From contig JASCOE010000007.1 in NCBI GenBank assembly GCA_029959285.1, forward strand, positions 62,001 to 126,000: DNA of 64,000 bases. Direction: 5' to 3'. Position numbers and translations under genes: made by a program. Positions 1-8,360 of this stretch are shown one piece after another (positions within the stretch are counted from its first letter, which is position 1; each line of letters begins with the position of its first letter). The notes beneath the pieces are model-generated. The model saw only the letters and a program-made list of their open reading frames with translations. It had not been told where the DNA came from and did no database searches. Origin of the DNA: Flavobacteriaceae bacterium PS02337 (lineage in GTDB: Bacteria; Bacteroidota; Bacteroidia; Flavobacteriales; Flavobacteriaceae).

Positions 1-152
1 AATTATCATAATTAAAATAAATCATTTTCAAAAATAGATAAATTATAATCACATTTAATATTAATTTTCATATTAATTTCTCAACTAATTAAAGTTGATT
101 GTGTATATATTTGTGAATTAAAAACTTACTAAAAATATAATTTAAATATACT

Positions 153-2585
153 ATGAAGTTATTTTATTCTTTTTGTTTTATTTTTTTTATTGCAGGAAGT
201 CAAGCGCAAAATCATCCTGCTACAGTAAATTATGATCTAAAAAAGAAGCGTTTGTTAATACAAACTTGTTCCGCTTATTTATATAATTCTAATCAAGGAT
301 CAATTGATGCCGACAGTTCGGTAGTTTTAACTTGCAAGGCGTATAAACTTCCCGTTTTATTAGCTTATGATGAAGGTTATAATGATGGAACTTTTCTTAT
401 TGGAAGTGATTTAATTGAAAAAGGAAATCTCGAAGCGGCAAAACAACTTTTTGCTAAATCGAAAGGCGAAAACAAATTAAAATTAGCTTTTCAATTAGGA
501 AACTTCTACTTATTTAAATCTTTTGCAAAACCTGACGATTTAAAAAATGCAAATTTTTATATCTCTGAAGCTATGAAAATAAGCAAGGAATTGAAAATTA
601 AAAAGTGGCAAGACGAAAGCACAATGCTTTTAGGCAAGTTTTATTTCCAAATTAATAATTATCCCGAAAGTAAAAAGTGTTTTCAACAAATTGTCGCACA
701 ATGCAGAAAACAAGGTGACAAAGCTGCTTTAGCTTATGCTTTGCTCAATCAGGCAAGTTACCAATACGATTTAGATCCTGAAAAAGAAAAAATTCTAAAA
801 GAAGCCCAAAGTTTATACGAAGCTTTAGGCATTCCAGAAAAAGTGATTGAAGCTAAAATGAAGATTTGCACCATCTATTTCTGGCATGGAAAAATTAACG
901 ATGCTAAAAAAATTCTGTACCAAAATATTGCTGCGATGCGAAAAATCGGTTTTAGACAGCAGCAATTTGGAGAAACTACTATTTCGTACATCGAAGGTGT
1001 TCAGTTTAATATGAAAAGTGCTTTTTATTATGCTTTAAAAAGTGTAGAAACTATGGAAAATACCAAAGACTACACCTTTGCCGATATTTTCTACATGAGA
1101 TTAGGATTGATTTATTTAAATATGGGGCATTATGATGAAGCTTCAAAAATGGCTGAAAAAAGTATTCAATATGGGCAAAATGTCTACAACAGCGGTAGTT
1201 GGTATAAAAGCTTTGTAACAGCGGCGGCTTCTCTTTCTATGAAAGGAAAAAATAAAGAGGCAATTGAATACATGAATACGGTAACCAACAAATTTTCGCC
1301 TCCAAATAACTTTGACAAAATGCTGGTAAATTTTGCATACGCGAATTGTTACGCAAGAATTAAAAATTACGGTATAGCCGAAAATTATTTTGAAAAAACT
1401 GCTGCGGCTGCAGATGCTTTAGAATCTCCTCAAACTCACCGCGATGTTTGTAACAGTTATTCTTCTATTGCAATATTTTATGCTAATCGAGCTGATTATA
1501 AAAAGACAAAACTTTATGTCGATAAAATAGAAGCTTTATCCAAAAAATACAATAAAAAATATGCTTCCGAAGCTCTTTATATGTCAATCTATAAACTCGA
1601 TTCTGTAAATGGCGATTTTAAATCTGCTTTAGTGAGTCATAAAATTTATAAGAAATTTAGCGATTCGCTTTTAGATTATGCTAAAAATAAACAGATTGAA
1701 GAGCTGAGAATTCAATATGAAACCGAAAATAAAGAACAAAAAATCAAACTCTTAAATCAAGAATCTAATCTTAAAGAAACGGCATTAAAAAAATCAAAAT
1801 TATTAAACACGCTTTCTATTTGGAGTTTGGTTTTATTGGTTTTAATAATTGGATTATTATATAATAGATATCGTTTAAAACAGAAAAACAATGCCGAATT
1901 AGAACTTAAAGAAAAAGAAATCAATCAGAAAAACATAAATCTAAGACATTTGCTAGATGAAAAAGAATGGCTTTTGAAGGAAATTCATCATCGTGTAAAA
2001 AACAACCTTCAAACCGTAATAAGTCTTCTTAATTCGCAATCGGCTTATTTGGAGAATGATATGGCGTTGTCTGCGATTAAAAACAGTCAGCATCGTATAC
2101 ATTCCATGTCGTTGATTCATCAGAAATTATACAATTCTGAAAATATTTCGACCATCAATATGCCAAATTATATTAAGGAATTGGTAGAATATTTACGTGA
2201 ATCTTTCTCGCTTGGGCAAAGAATTCGATTTGAATTAAAAATTGATCCACTAGAATTGGATGTTGCGCAAGCAGTTCCGCTTGGACTTATTTTAAATGAA
2301 TCGATCACAAATTCAATTAAATACGCTTTTCCAGATGACAGAACGGGAATGATTTACGTGACTTTAGAAGCAACTTCAGAAAATAAATATCTTTTGACCA
2401 TTGCAGATAACGGAGTTGGTTTTGATGCCGATATCAGCGCTAAGAAAATTAATTCATTTGGTTTGAGCTTAATAAAAGGTTTAAGCGATGATTTAGAAGC
2501 GGTTTTTTCAATGGAAAATAAAGACGGAACAATCTTGAAAATCGAATTTTCGAAAGAATTTCCAATTAACGAAAAAAGAAAATAA
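153..2585 (+). CDS. TPR-containing membrane sensor histidine kinase (HisKA_2 type)
   Basis: Predicted membrane kinase that would sense through a periplasmic TPR region and signal to a response regulator. The 810-residue protein opens with a signal peptide ending near SQAQ, followed by helical TPR-like repeats to about residue 500, a coiled stretch, one membrane helix near 550-570, a HisKA_2 phosphoacceptor motif (EIHHRVKNNLQ, His612/613) and a HATPase_c domain with an N-box (NESITNSIKYAF) and DNGVGFD. It is a paralogue of the kinase at 6097-8346, with the same order of domains. No receiver gene is adjacent; the nearest candidate is the sigma-54 activator at 8361. A TATATTTG -7-like box lies at 106-113, about 40 bases before the ATG, without a clear TTG partner. 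Family assignment is secure; the signal is unknown. Confidence 0.9.
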   Translation: MKLFYSFCFIFFIAGSQAQNHPATVNYDLKKKRLLIQTCSAYLYNSNQGSIDADSSVVLTCKAYKLPVLLAYDEGYNDGTFLIGSDLIEKGNLEAAKQLFAKSKGENKLKLAFQLGNFYLFKSFAKPDDLKNANFYISEAMKISKELKIKKWQDESTMLLGKFYFQINNYPESKKCFQQIVAQCRKQGDKAALAYALLNQASYQYDLDPEKEKILKEAQSLYEALGIPEKVIEAKMKICTIYFWHGKINDAKKILYQNIAAMRKIGFRQQQFGETTISYIEGVQFNMKSAFYYALKSVETMENTKDYTFADIFYMRLGLIYLNMGHYDEASKMAEKSIQYGQNVYNSGSWYKSFVTAAASLSMKGKNKEAIEYMNTVTNKFSPPNNFDKMLVNFAYANCYARIKNYGIAENYFEKTAAAADALESPQTHRDVCNSYSSIAIFYANRADYKKTKLYVDKIEALSKKYNKKYASEALYMSIYKLDSVNGDFKSALVSHKIYKKFSDSLLDYAKNKQIEELRIQYETENKEQKIKLLNQESNLKETALKKSKLLNTLSIWSLVLLVLIIGLLYNRYRLKQKNNAELELKEKEINQKNINLRHLLDEKEWLLKEIHHRVKNNLQTVISLLNSQSAYLENDMALSAIKNSQHRIHSMSLIHQKLYNSENISTINMPNYIKELVEYLRESFSLGQRIRFELKIDPLELDVAQAVPLGLILNESITNSIKYAFPDDRTGMIYVTLEATSENKYLLTIADNGVGFDADISAKKINSFGLSLIKGLSDDLEAVFSMENKDGTILKIEFSKEFPINEKRK

Positions 2586-2632
2586 CCAATTGGCGAAATC
2601 TCACTAATCCAAATCTCTTTAGCGAAATATAA

Positions 2633-2656
2633 CGCTTTTTCACTCATAAAAAAGCG
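2633..2656 (+). terminator. Hairpin after the first kinase gene
   Basis: An 8-bp perfect stem (CGCTTTTT / AAAAAGCG) with an 8-base loop lies 48 bases after the kinase stop codon. It has no long T-tract after the right arm, so termination is plausible but not certain. Confidence 0.4.
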
Positions 2657-2662
2657 CTAATC

Positions 2663-2676
2663 ACCTATTAATAGGT
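2663..2676. promoter_or_regulatory. 14-bp perfect palindrome upstream of the -24/-12 promoter
   Basis: ACCTATTAATAGGT is perfectly self-complementary and ends 12 bases before the putative sigma-54 promoter at 2689. It could be a binding site for an activator, although it is closer than usual enhancer sites. Function is inferred from position only. Confidence 0.35.
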
Positions 2677-2688
2677 ACTTTATTGGCA

Positions 2689-2704
2689 TGGCATATAAAT
2701 TGGT
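2689..2704 (+). promoter_or_regulatory. Putative sigma-54 (-24/-12) promoter
   Basis: TGGCATATAAATTGGT matches the TGGCAY-N5-TTGCW form. The GG at 2690-2691 and the second GG at 2702-2703 are separated by exactly ten bases, as sigma-54 requires; the -12 dinucleotide is GG rather than the usual GC. It lies 35 bases before the start codon at 2739, which fits a transcript start near 2715. A sigma-54 activator gene is present at 8361-10304, which makes the match more meaningful. Confidence 0.6.
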
Positions 2705-2738
2705 TTCTTAAGGAAATTAACCCTTAAAACCATTTATT

Positions 2739-3482
2739 ATGAAAAAATCAATATTGCTATTAATCATTTTATTTTTAAATTATAGCGCCACAAAAGCTTG
2801 CGATAAATGCGTCGCTTATAATAATGCCGATTTCAAAATAAAATCGGCTACTATTACCCACAAAGCAGATTTAGGTATTACAGTTTGGGACATTAAAGTC
2901 GAAGGAACTGCTGGAAAAACAATGCCTAAACCAGTTGGACAATTAAATGGCGCGCCCGTTTTGGCGTATGTTTTTCCGACTACTTTAAAATCTTCTGATA
3001 TTGGTTTCGGTCAAGCCGAAGGGATTGTGGCACTTGCCCTAACCTCTCATCCTGATTTTGAAGACACTCCGCTTTGGGATGAAAATCTAGACGGAAATTA
3101 TCTAAACGATGGACTAATCTGGCACTCGCATTGGGTTTTATTGGTTGAAGACAAACGTGTTGCAGGCGGACTTTCGGTTAGAGAATTTACCAAAGGCGAT
3201 CCCAATGTCATATTGCCGCCAACAAATCCTGGAATGGCAATGTATATGGACAGTCCAGGTTTTAATATCGTGGCTAAAGGAAATTCTATAAAAGTTATTG
3301 TACCCGATTTTAGAATCAACAATAAAACCAGTTTCAAGTTTGATGCTGTAAGTTGTTATATGGAAGTTAGCACAGGCGCTGGCGGCTCTCATGATGCTGC
3401 GGGAGTAAAACCTATGTTGGGCGTTTACAAAGTGTATACAGTTGCAAGTGGTAATCTTTCATTGCCTTATGCTGTAAAATAA
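2739..3482 (+). CDS. Exported protein of unknown function
   Basis: This 247-residue protein has a signal peptide (MKKSILLLIILFLNYSATKA) and then a Cys-x2-Cys (ACDKC) at the mature N-terminus. The mature part is mainly beta-rich, with an IWHSHWVLLVED segment whose two His flanked by Trp could bind a metal, and acidic stretches such as DENLDGN. I do not recognise a named family. It is the first gene after the putative sigma-54 promoter and is followed 24 bases later by an esterase, so it probably belongs to the same operon. A periplasmic or secreted binding role is only a guess. Confidence 0.8.
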   Translation: MKKSILLLIILFLNYSATKACDKCVAYNNADFKIKSATITHKADLGITVWDIKVEGTAGKTMPKPVGQLNGAPVLAYVFPTTLKSSDIGFGQAEGIVALALTSHPDFEDTPLWDENLDGNYLNDGLIWHSHWVLLVEDKRVAGGLSVREFTKGDPNVILPPTNPGMAMYMDSPGFNIVAKGNSIKVIVPDFRINNKTSFKFDAVSCYMEVSTGAGGSHDAAGVKPMLGVYKVYTVASGNLSLPYAVK

Positions 3483-3506
3483 AAATTAATCTAAAGTTGA
3501 AACATC

Positions 3507-4544
3507 ATGAAAAAATCTAGCATCTTAAAAATGATCTTAATTCCTTATATAATTCTAACCAATATGACAACAAAAAGCTACGGACAGGCTGATTATGCCA
3601 CAGATCCACATTTGACACCAGCGGTTAAAGCATTTTTGAAACCTCTAAATGCTGGAGGTGCACCTTTAGAATCTCTTCCTGTTACAGATGCACGTAATGT
3701 ATTGGTTGGCGCGCAAAATGCTTTTAAAGTAGATTTATCTGGAATTGAAGAATCGGAGAAAGAAATTACGGCCGACGGTTATAAAATCAAACTGAATATT
3801 GTACGTCCCGTTGGAGCAAAAGGAAAATTACCTGTTTTTATGTTCATTCACGGCGGCGGCTGGGTTTTAGGAGATTATCCAACGCATAAAAGAATGGTTC
3901 GCGATTTAACTGTTCTTACAGGTTATGTTGGCGTTTTTGTGAATTATTCTTTGGCGCCAGAAACCAAATATCCGCAACCTGTAAATGAAGTTTACGCAGC
4001 TGCAAAATGGATTGCAGCACACGGAAACGAAATTAATGTTGATGGATCTAAATTAGGAATTATCGGCAACAGCGCGGGCGGAAATCTAGCCACAGCAAGT
4101 GCTTTAATGGCGAAAGAAAAAGGAACTCCTTTATATAAAGTTCAAATTCTTTTCTGGCCCGTAACCGATGCCAATTTTGAAACAGAATCGTATAAAAAAT
4201 ACGGAAAACAACGCTTTTTAACTGATACTTTAATGCAATGGATGTGGAATCAGTATGTAGATCCTTCTAAAAGAAAAGAAATTTATGCGTCACCGCTACA
4301 AGCAAGTTTAGCACAATTAAAAGGTTTGCCTCCAACTTTAATTCAAGTTGCTGAAAATGACATTTTGAGAGACGAAGGAGAAGCATACGGACGTAAATTG
4401 AGCGATGCAGGAGTTGTAGTTACTACAGTTCGTTACAATGATGTCATTCACGATTTTGGATTATTAAATGGTTTAGCAGAAATTCCGCAAACTAAGGCTT
4501 TGTTTTTGCAAGCGGCGGCTGAACTTAAAAAGTATTTGAAATAA
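3507..4544 (+). CDS. Exported alpha/beta hydrolase (hormone-sensitive-lipase-like esterase)
   Basis: Predicted carboxylesterase of the HSL (bacterial group IV) family. A signal peptide (to about residue 26, YGQ) is followed by the oxyanion-hole motif HGGGW at 115-119 and the nucleophile elbow GNSAGG with Ser189. A downstream AENDILRDE segment supplies the acid and VIHDFGLLNG the catalytic His. The 345-residue length is normal for the family plus signal peptide. It would hydrolyse a small ester outside the cytoplasm. It follows the unknown exported protein by 24 bases and precedes an isochorismatase-like gene, consistent with one operon. The natural substrate cannot be told from sequence. Confidence 0.9.
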   Translation: MKKSSILKMILIPYIILTNMTTKSYGQADYATDPHLTPAVKAFLKPLNAGGAPLESLPVTDARNVLVGAQNAFKVDLSGIEESEKEITADGYKIKLNIVRPVGAKGKLPVFMFIHGGGWVLGDYPTHKRMVRDLTVLTGYVGVFVNYSLAPETKYPQPVNEVYAAAKWIAAHGNEINVDGSKLGIIGNSAGGNLATASALMAKEKGTPLYKVQILFWPVTDANFETESYKKYGKQRFLTDTLMQWMWNQYVDPSKRKEIYASPLQASLAQLKGLPPTLIQVAENDILRDEGEAYGRKLSDAGVVVTTVRYNDVIHDFGLLNGLAEIPQTKALFLQAAAELKKYLK

Positions 4545-4617
4545 AAAATAACATAATTCATTAAACTTAAACAACTTACAATTAAATCAGTGAATTTAAT
4601 TTCAAATTTTTGAAGTT

Positions 4618-5148
4618 ATGCTGCAACAAGAAAATACAGGATTAATCCTAATTGATGTTCAAGGAAAACTAGCACGAATTGTTGATGAAAGCCAACAATT
4701 AATATTGAATTTAGAAAGACTAATTCGAGGCTGTCAGATACTTTCTGTTCCGATAATTTGGGTAGAGCAAAATCCAAAAGGTCTTGGCGCTACAATTTCT
4801 GAATTGGAAAAGTTGTTAGTAAATCAAAAACCAATTGAAAAATATGCTTTTGATAACGAAACTTTCAATCAAGTGATTTTAGATTCGGGTAAAAAACAAT
4901 GGTTAATCTGCGGAATTGAAGCTCATATTTGTGTATATCAAACCGCAATCGGTCTTTTAGCAAATCATTTTGAAGTTGAAATTGTTGCTGATTGTGTTTC
5001 TTCTCGAACAAAAGAAAGTATTGATATCGGCTTGAAAAAGTTACAAAATAAAGGAGCTTCATTAACCAATATAGAAATGTGTCTTTATGAACTTGTAAAA
5101 GACTCAAGGCGAGAAATTTTCAAAGAAATTCTAACATTAATCAAATAA
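4618..5148 (+). CDS. Isochorismatase-family cysteine hydrolase
   Basis: Cytoplasmic hydrolase of the isochorismatase/nicotinamidase superfamily, 176 residues, close to the YcaC-like subgroup in size. The Asp-Lys-Cys triad is visible: Asp13 in LILIDVQGKL, Lys75 in IEKYAFDN and Cys105 in GIEAHICVYQTA. These enzymes cleave amide, vinyl-ether or similar bonds of small molecules; the sequence does not decide the substrate. It sits between two alpha/beta hydrolases and only 7 bases before the next one, so the three are probably co-transcribed. Confidence 0.9.
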   Translation: MLQQENTGLILIDVQGKLARIVDESQQLILNLERLIRGCQILSVPIIWVEQNPKGLGATISELEKLLVNQKPIEKYAFDNETFNQVILDSGKKQWLICGIEAHICVYQTAIGLLANHFEVEIVADCVSSRTKESIDIGLKKLQNKGASLTNIEMCLYELVKDSRREIFKEILTLIK

Positions 5149-5155
5149 AATAATC

Positions 5156-5926
5156 ATGTCAAAATCAAAAAATATTGTACTCATTCACGGAAATTTTGTA
5201 AACGACAATACGTGGACGGAATGGAAACAGTACTATGAAAAAAAAGGTTACACGGTTTACACGCCTGCAAATCCTGGACACGACGGAAATCCTTCCGAAT
5301 TGAGAACAAAAGCACATCCAGATTTGATTAAAACTGGTTTTATAGATATCGTCAATAATATTAGCAGATTAATCGATTCATTACCCGAAAAACCTTTGGT
5401 TATTGGGCATTCGATGGCTGGAATGGCGGCTTTAAAATTGGTCGAATTAGGAAAAGCCTCTGCTGGTGTTAGCATTGACGGTGCACCGCCAAAAAATGTT
5501 TTTCCGCCGTTTCAAACTTTAAAAACCGTTTTGCCTGCTTTTGGATTTTTTTCTTCTAAAAAATATTTTATGGGAAGCCGAGAATGGTACGATTATGCCT
5601 TTTTTAATACCATTCCAGAAGCAGATAAAAAAATCGCATTTGAGAAATTTGCCGTTCCAGAAAGTTATAAAGTCAGTCGAGAATTGGTTTTAAATTCATT
5701 TTCTAATATCAATTTCAAAAAACCTCATGTGCCTATTCTTTTTGTCGGCGGTGGCAACGATCATATATTCCCTCCCAATTTGACAACAACAATTGCGCGT
5801 AAATATCGAGACAATTCTGGGCGCGTAGATCTCAAAATATTTAATGGAAAAAGTCATTTTATCTGCGGAGAATCCGGTTGGGAAAGTGTTGCCGACTTTA
5901 TATTGAGTTGGTATGAAGCTTTATAA
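5156..5926 (+). CDS. Alpha/beta hydrolase
   Basis: A 256-residue cytoplasmic alpha/beta-hydrolase. It starts directly with the first core strand (IVLIHGNFVNDNTW), has the nucleophile elbow GHSMAG with Ser86, and a GKSHFICGE segment carrying the likely catalytic His near 234. No signal peptide is present. It is paralogous to the enzyme at 10541-11329: both share the HGN/TGAF opening, a W-x-EW segment and a HPD motif near residue 55. The gene is the last of the 2739-5926 run and is followed by a hairpin terminator. Substrate unknown. Confidence 0.88.
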   Translation: MSKSKNIVLIHGNFVNDNTWTEWKQYYEKKGYTVYTPANPGHDGNPSELRTKAHPDLIKTGFIDIVNNISRLIDSLPEKPLVIGHSMAGMAALKLVELGKASAGVSIDGAPPKNVFPPFQTLKTVLPAFGFFSSKKYFMGSREWYDYAFFNTIPEADKKIAFEKFAVPESYKVSRELVLNSFSNINFKKPHVPILFVGGGNDHIFPPNLTTTIARKYRDNSGRVDLKIFNGKSHFICGESGWESVADFILSWYEAL

Positions 5927-5948
5927 TTCTTAAAAATCAATCATAACG

Positions 5949-5977
5949 ATGCTAATCTGAATAGGTTAGCATTTTTT
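5949..5977 (+). terminator. Rho-independent terminator
   Basis: A 9-bp stem (ATGCTAATC / GGTTAGCAT, with one G-T pair) with a 6-base loop is followed by six T. It closes the hydrolase operon ending at 5926. Confidence 0.8.
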
Positions 5978-6001
5978 GTATCTTTTAAAAACTAAAATAT
6001 A

Positions 6002-6019
6002 CCAACGATATATCGTTGG
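6002..6019. promoter_or_regulatory. 18-bp perfect palindrome upstream of the second kinase
   Basis: CCAACGATATATCGTTGG is perfectly self-complementary without any loop. It lies 78 bases before the start of the kinase at 6097, beyond the preceding terminator. Such loopless symmetry suits a dimeric DNA-binding protein better than an RNA hairpin. The binding protein is unknown. Confidence 0.5.
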
Positions 6020-6096
6020 CTATCAATTTTGGTAAATTTTAAACTTAGATACATAATTATCAATACCTTCGTATAGCCAGTTTAATTTCACGAAAG

Positions 6097-8346
6097 ATGT
6101 TCTCTAACCCACTCAAAATATATTTGTTTCTTATTGTCATGCTTACAATTGGGAATATCTATGCCGTGGCTCCTTTTAAAACTGAAATTCAGGTCGAAAA
6201 AACTGAAAAAAACCTTTACTATCAAAAAGATGATAGCGAAAAAGTCAAAACCATTCTCAACTTAAGTAAATGGTATTTAAGTCATTATACCGATTCAAAA
6301 GTTACAGCTAGAAAATCTCTTTCTTACGCGTTTAAAGCACTTTCAATAAGTGAAAATATTAAATATCAAGAAGGAGTTTCTGAAAGTTGTCTTCAGCTTG
6401 CCGTTGTATTACAGCAAGCAAAAGAATATTTAAAAGCAAAAATATATGCCAAAAAAGCCATTGAAGGTTTTACAAAAATCAATGAGCAGGATCAATTGGG
6501 AGAATCTTGGGTGATGTATTGGTCGGCTAGTTTTTTATCTGGCACACCTTATAAAGAGCGAATTCCGTTATTGCAAAATGCCGCAAATGCATTTCATAAA
6601 TCAGGCAACAAACTTAGAGAAGGTGATTGCTACAGACAGTTAGGCGATATTTATCAAATATTAGGAAATGGTCCTGATGCCATTTACTGCTTAAAAAAGG
6701 CGTTGTCTTTTTGTCCAAAAAATGATTTGGGACGTTTGTACGAATTGTATAACCTTATGGGGTCTGCTTATTTATATTCTGGAGATCATAAAACTGCAAT
6801 TACTTACGGTTTAAAATCGGCAAGACTCGCAGAAAAATTAAAAATTAAAAGCATTTTTTTATGTACAGTTTACAACCGAATCGGACTTATTTATTTTGAA
6901 TTTCAAGATTTTAAAAGTGCTCAAAAATACTTTTCAGAAGCTTTAAATATTGCTATTAAAGAAAATGACATTTATGCCATTACAAAATTGACCCATAATT
7001 ATAGCGACGTTCTTTTAAAACAAAATCAACCTAAAGAAGCATTTGAGTTTCTAAAAGATATGGAATCCAAATTTCCTGGCATATATAACAATGAATCTGT
7101 TTATATGGAATCTCAATATATGGAGATTTATATGCGTTTCAAACAATACAATAAAGCACAAACCTTTGTAAAGCCAATAAAAGATAAAATTAAGAACGTA
7201 GCAGATTATGAAGAAAAGCTAACCGCTTATTTGACTCTTTTGAAACTTTCATTTAAACAAAAAAATTACGATCAAGCCTCTAAATATTGTAATTCTTATG
7301 ATAGTACTGCAAAAAACATTCAAAATTACAGATTCAATGCAAATGTTAGTTTTTGGAAATACGCCATAGATTCTGCACAAGGAAACTGTTTGTCGGCAAT
7401 GAATAATTATCGCAAATATGTTGGTTACACACAAAATATTTATGATGACCATAAAGCAAAAGAAATCAACAAAATGACGATTCTGTATGAAACAGAAAAG
7501 AAAAACAAAAACATTTTGCAGCTTCAAAATAAATCCATTCTTCAAAACAACAAACTTCATCAGGCCGATATTTTAAAGAAATTAATGATTTTCAGTATAT
7601 TATTACTTCTTATAATCGTTGGATTATTATTTCGAGCTTACAAAGTAAAACAACGCAACAATAAAATATTAAACGATCAGCAAAATGAGATTTATCAAAA
7701 AAATAAAACGCTTCAGCATTTAGTTGTCGAAAAAGAATGGCTTTTAAGAGAAATTCATCATCGAATAAAAAATAATCTGCATATGGTTGTTGGACTTTTG
7801 GCAAGTCAAACCGAATTCTTAAAAAATGAAGAAGCTGTACAAGCCATAAATAATAGTCAGAACAGAATTCAAGCGATGTCATTGATTCATCAAAAATTAT
7901 ATCAGTCGGAAAATTTATCGATTATTGATATGCCTTCTTATATTTTTGAATTGACGGAATATTTAAAAGATTCATTCGAAATCAGAAATACGATTCGGTT
8001 TATTTTGAATATTGACAGTTTCAATCTTCCGTTATCACATTCTATTCCGATTGGTTTGATTTTTAACGAAGCCGTTACAAATGCCATAAAATATGCTTTT
8101 CCGAATCAGGAAAATGGCATAATCGATATTTCACTAAAAACAGATGGAAACAGCAATTACACCTTGATTATTCATGACAATGGTATCGGACTTCCACCCG
8201 ATTTTGATCCTTACAACAATCCTTCGCTTGGCGTAAAATTAATGCACGGTTTATCTGCAGATATCGAAGGAAAGTTTTTAATTACTAGTGTGAATGGCAC
8301 CAAAATAAGTTTGGAATTCACTTTCGTAGAAAATAATCTTCATTGA
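6097..8346 (+). CDS. TPR-containing membrane sensor histidine kinase (HisKA_2 type), second copy
   Basis: 749-residue paralogue of the kinase at 153-2585. It has an N-terminal signal peptide (to about residue 24), tandem TPR-like helices over roughly residues 40-430, a membrane helix near 497-515, a HisKA_2 motif EIHHRIKNNLH (His554/555) and a HATPase_c domain with NEAVTNAIKYAF and DNGIGLPP. It lies 14 bases upstream of the receiver-containing sigma-54 activator and is very likely its cognate kinase. A perfect 18-bp palindrome lies in its promoter region. The sensed cue is unknown. Confidence 0.92.
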   Translation: MFSNPLKIYLFLIVMLTIGNIYAVAPFKTEIQVEKTEKNLYYQKDDSEKVKTILNLSKWYLSHYTDSKVTARKSLSYAFKALSISENIKYQEGVSESCLQLAVVLQQAKEYLKAKIYAKKAIEGFTKINEQDQLGESWVMYWSASFLSGTPYKERIPLLQNAANAFHKSGNKLREGDCYRQLGDIYQILGNGPDAIYCLKKALSFCPKNDLGRLYELYNLMGSAYLYSGDHKTAITYGLKSARLAEKLKIKSIFLCTVYNRIGLIYFEFQDFKSAQKYFSEALNIAIKENDIYAITKLTHNYSDVLLKQNQPKEAFEFLKDMESKFPGIYNNESVYMESQYMEIYMRFKQYNKAQTFVKPIKDKIKNVADYEEKLTAYLTLLKLSFKQKNYDQASKYCNSYDSTAKNIQNYRFNANVSFWKYAIDSAQGNCLSAMNNYRKYVGYTQNIYDDHKAKEINKMTILYETEKKNKNILQLQNKSILQNNKLHQADILKKLMIFSILLLLIIVGLLFRAYKVKQRNNKILNDQQNEIYQKNKTLQHLVVEKEWLLREIHHRIKNNLHMVVGLLASQTEFLKNEEAVQAINNSQNRIQAMSLIHQKLYQSENLSIIDMPSYIFELTEYLKDSFEIRNTIRFILNIDSFNLPLSHSIPIGLIFNEAVTNAIKYAFPNQENGIIDISLKTDGNSNYTLIIHDNGIGLPPDFDPYNNPSLGVKLMHGLSADIEGKFLITSVNGTKISLEFTFVENNLH

Positions 8347-8360
8347 TTTAATAATATAAA

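Noticed and set aside
6016-6033. TTGGC...TTGGT before the second kinase as a sigma-54 promoter
   Set aside because: The spacing between the two GG pairs is eleven bases, not ten, which sigma-54 does not tolerate; the TTGG is also part of the 18-bp palindrome.
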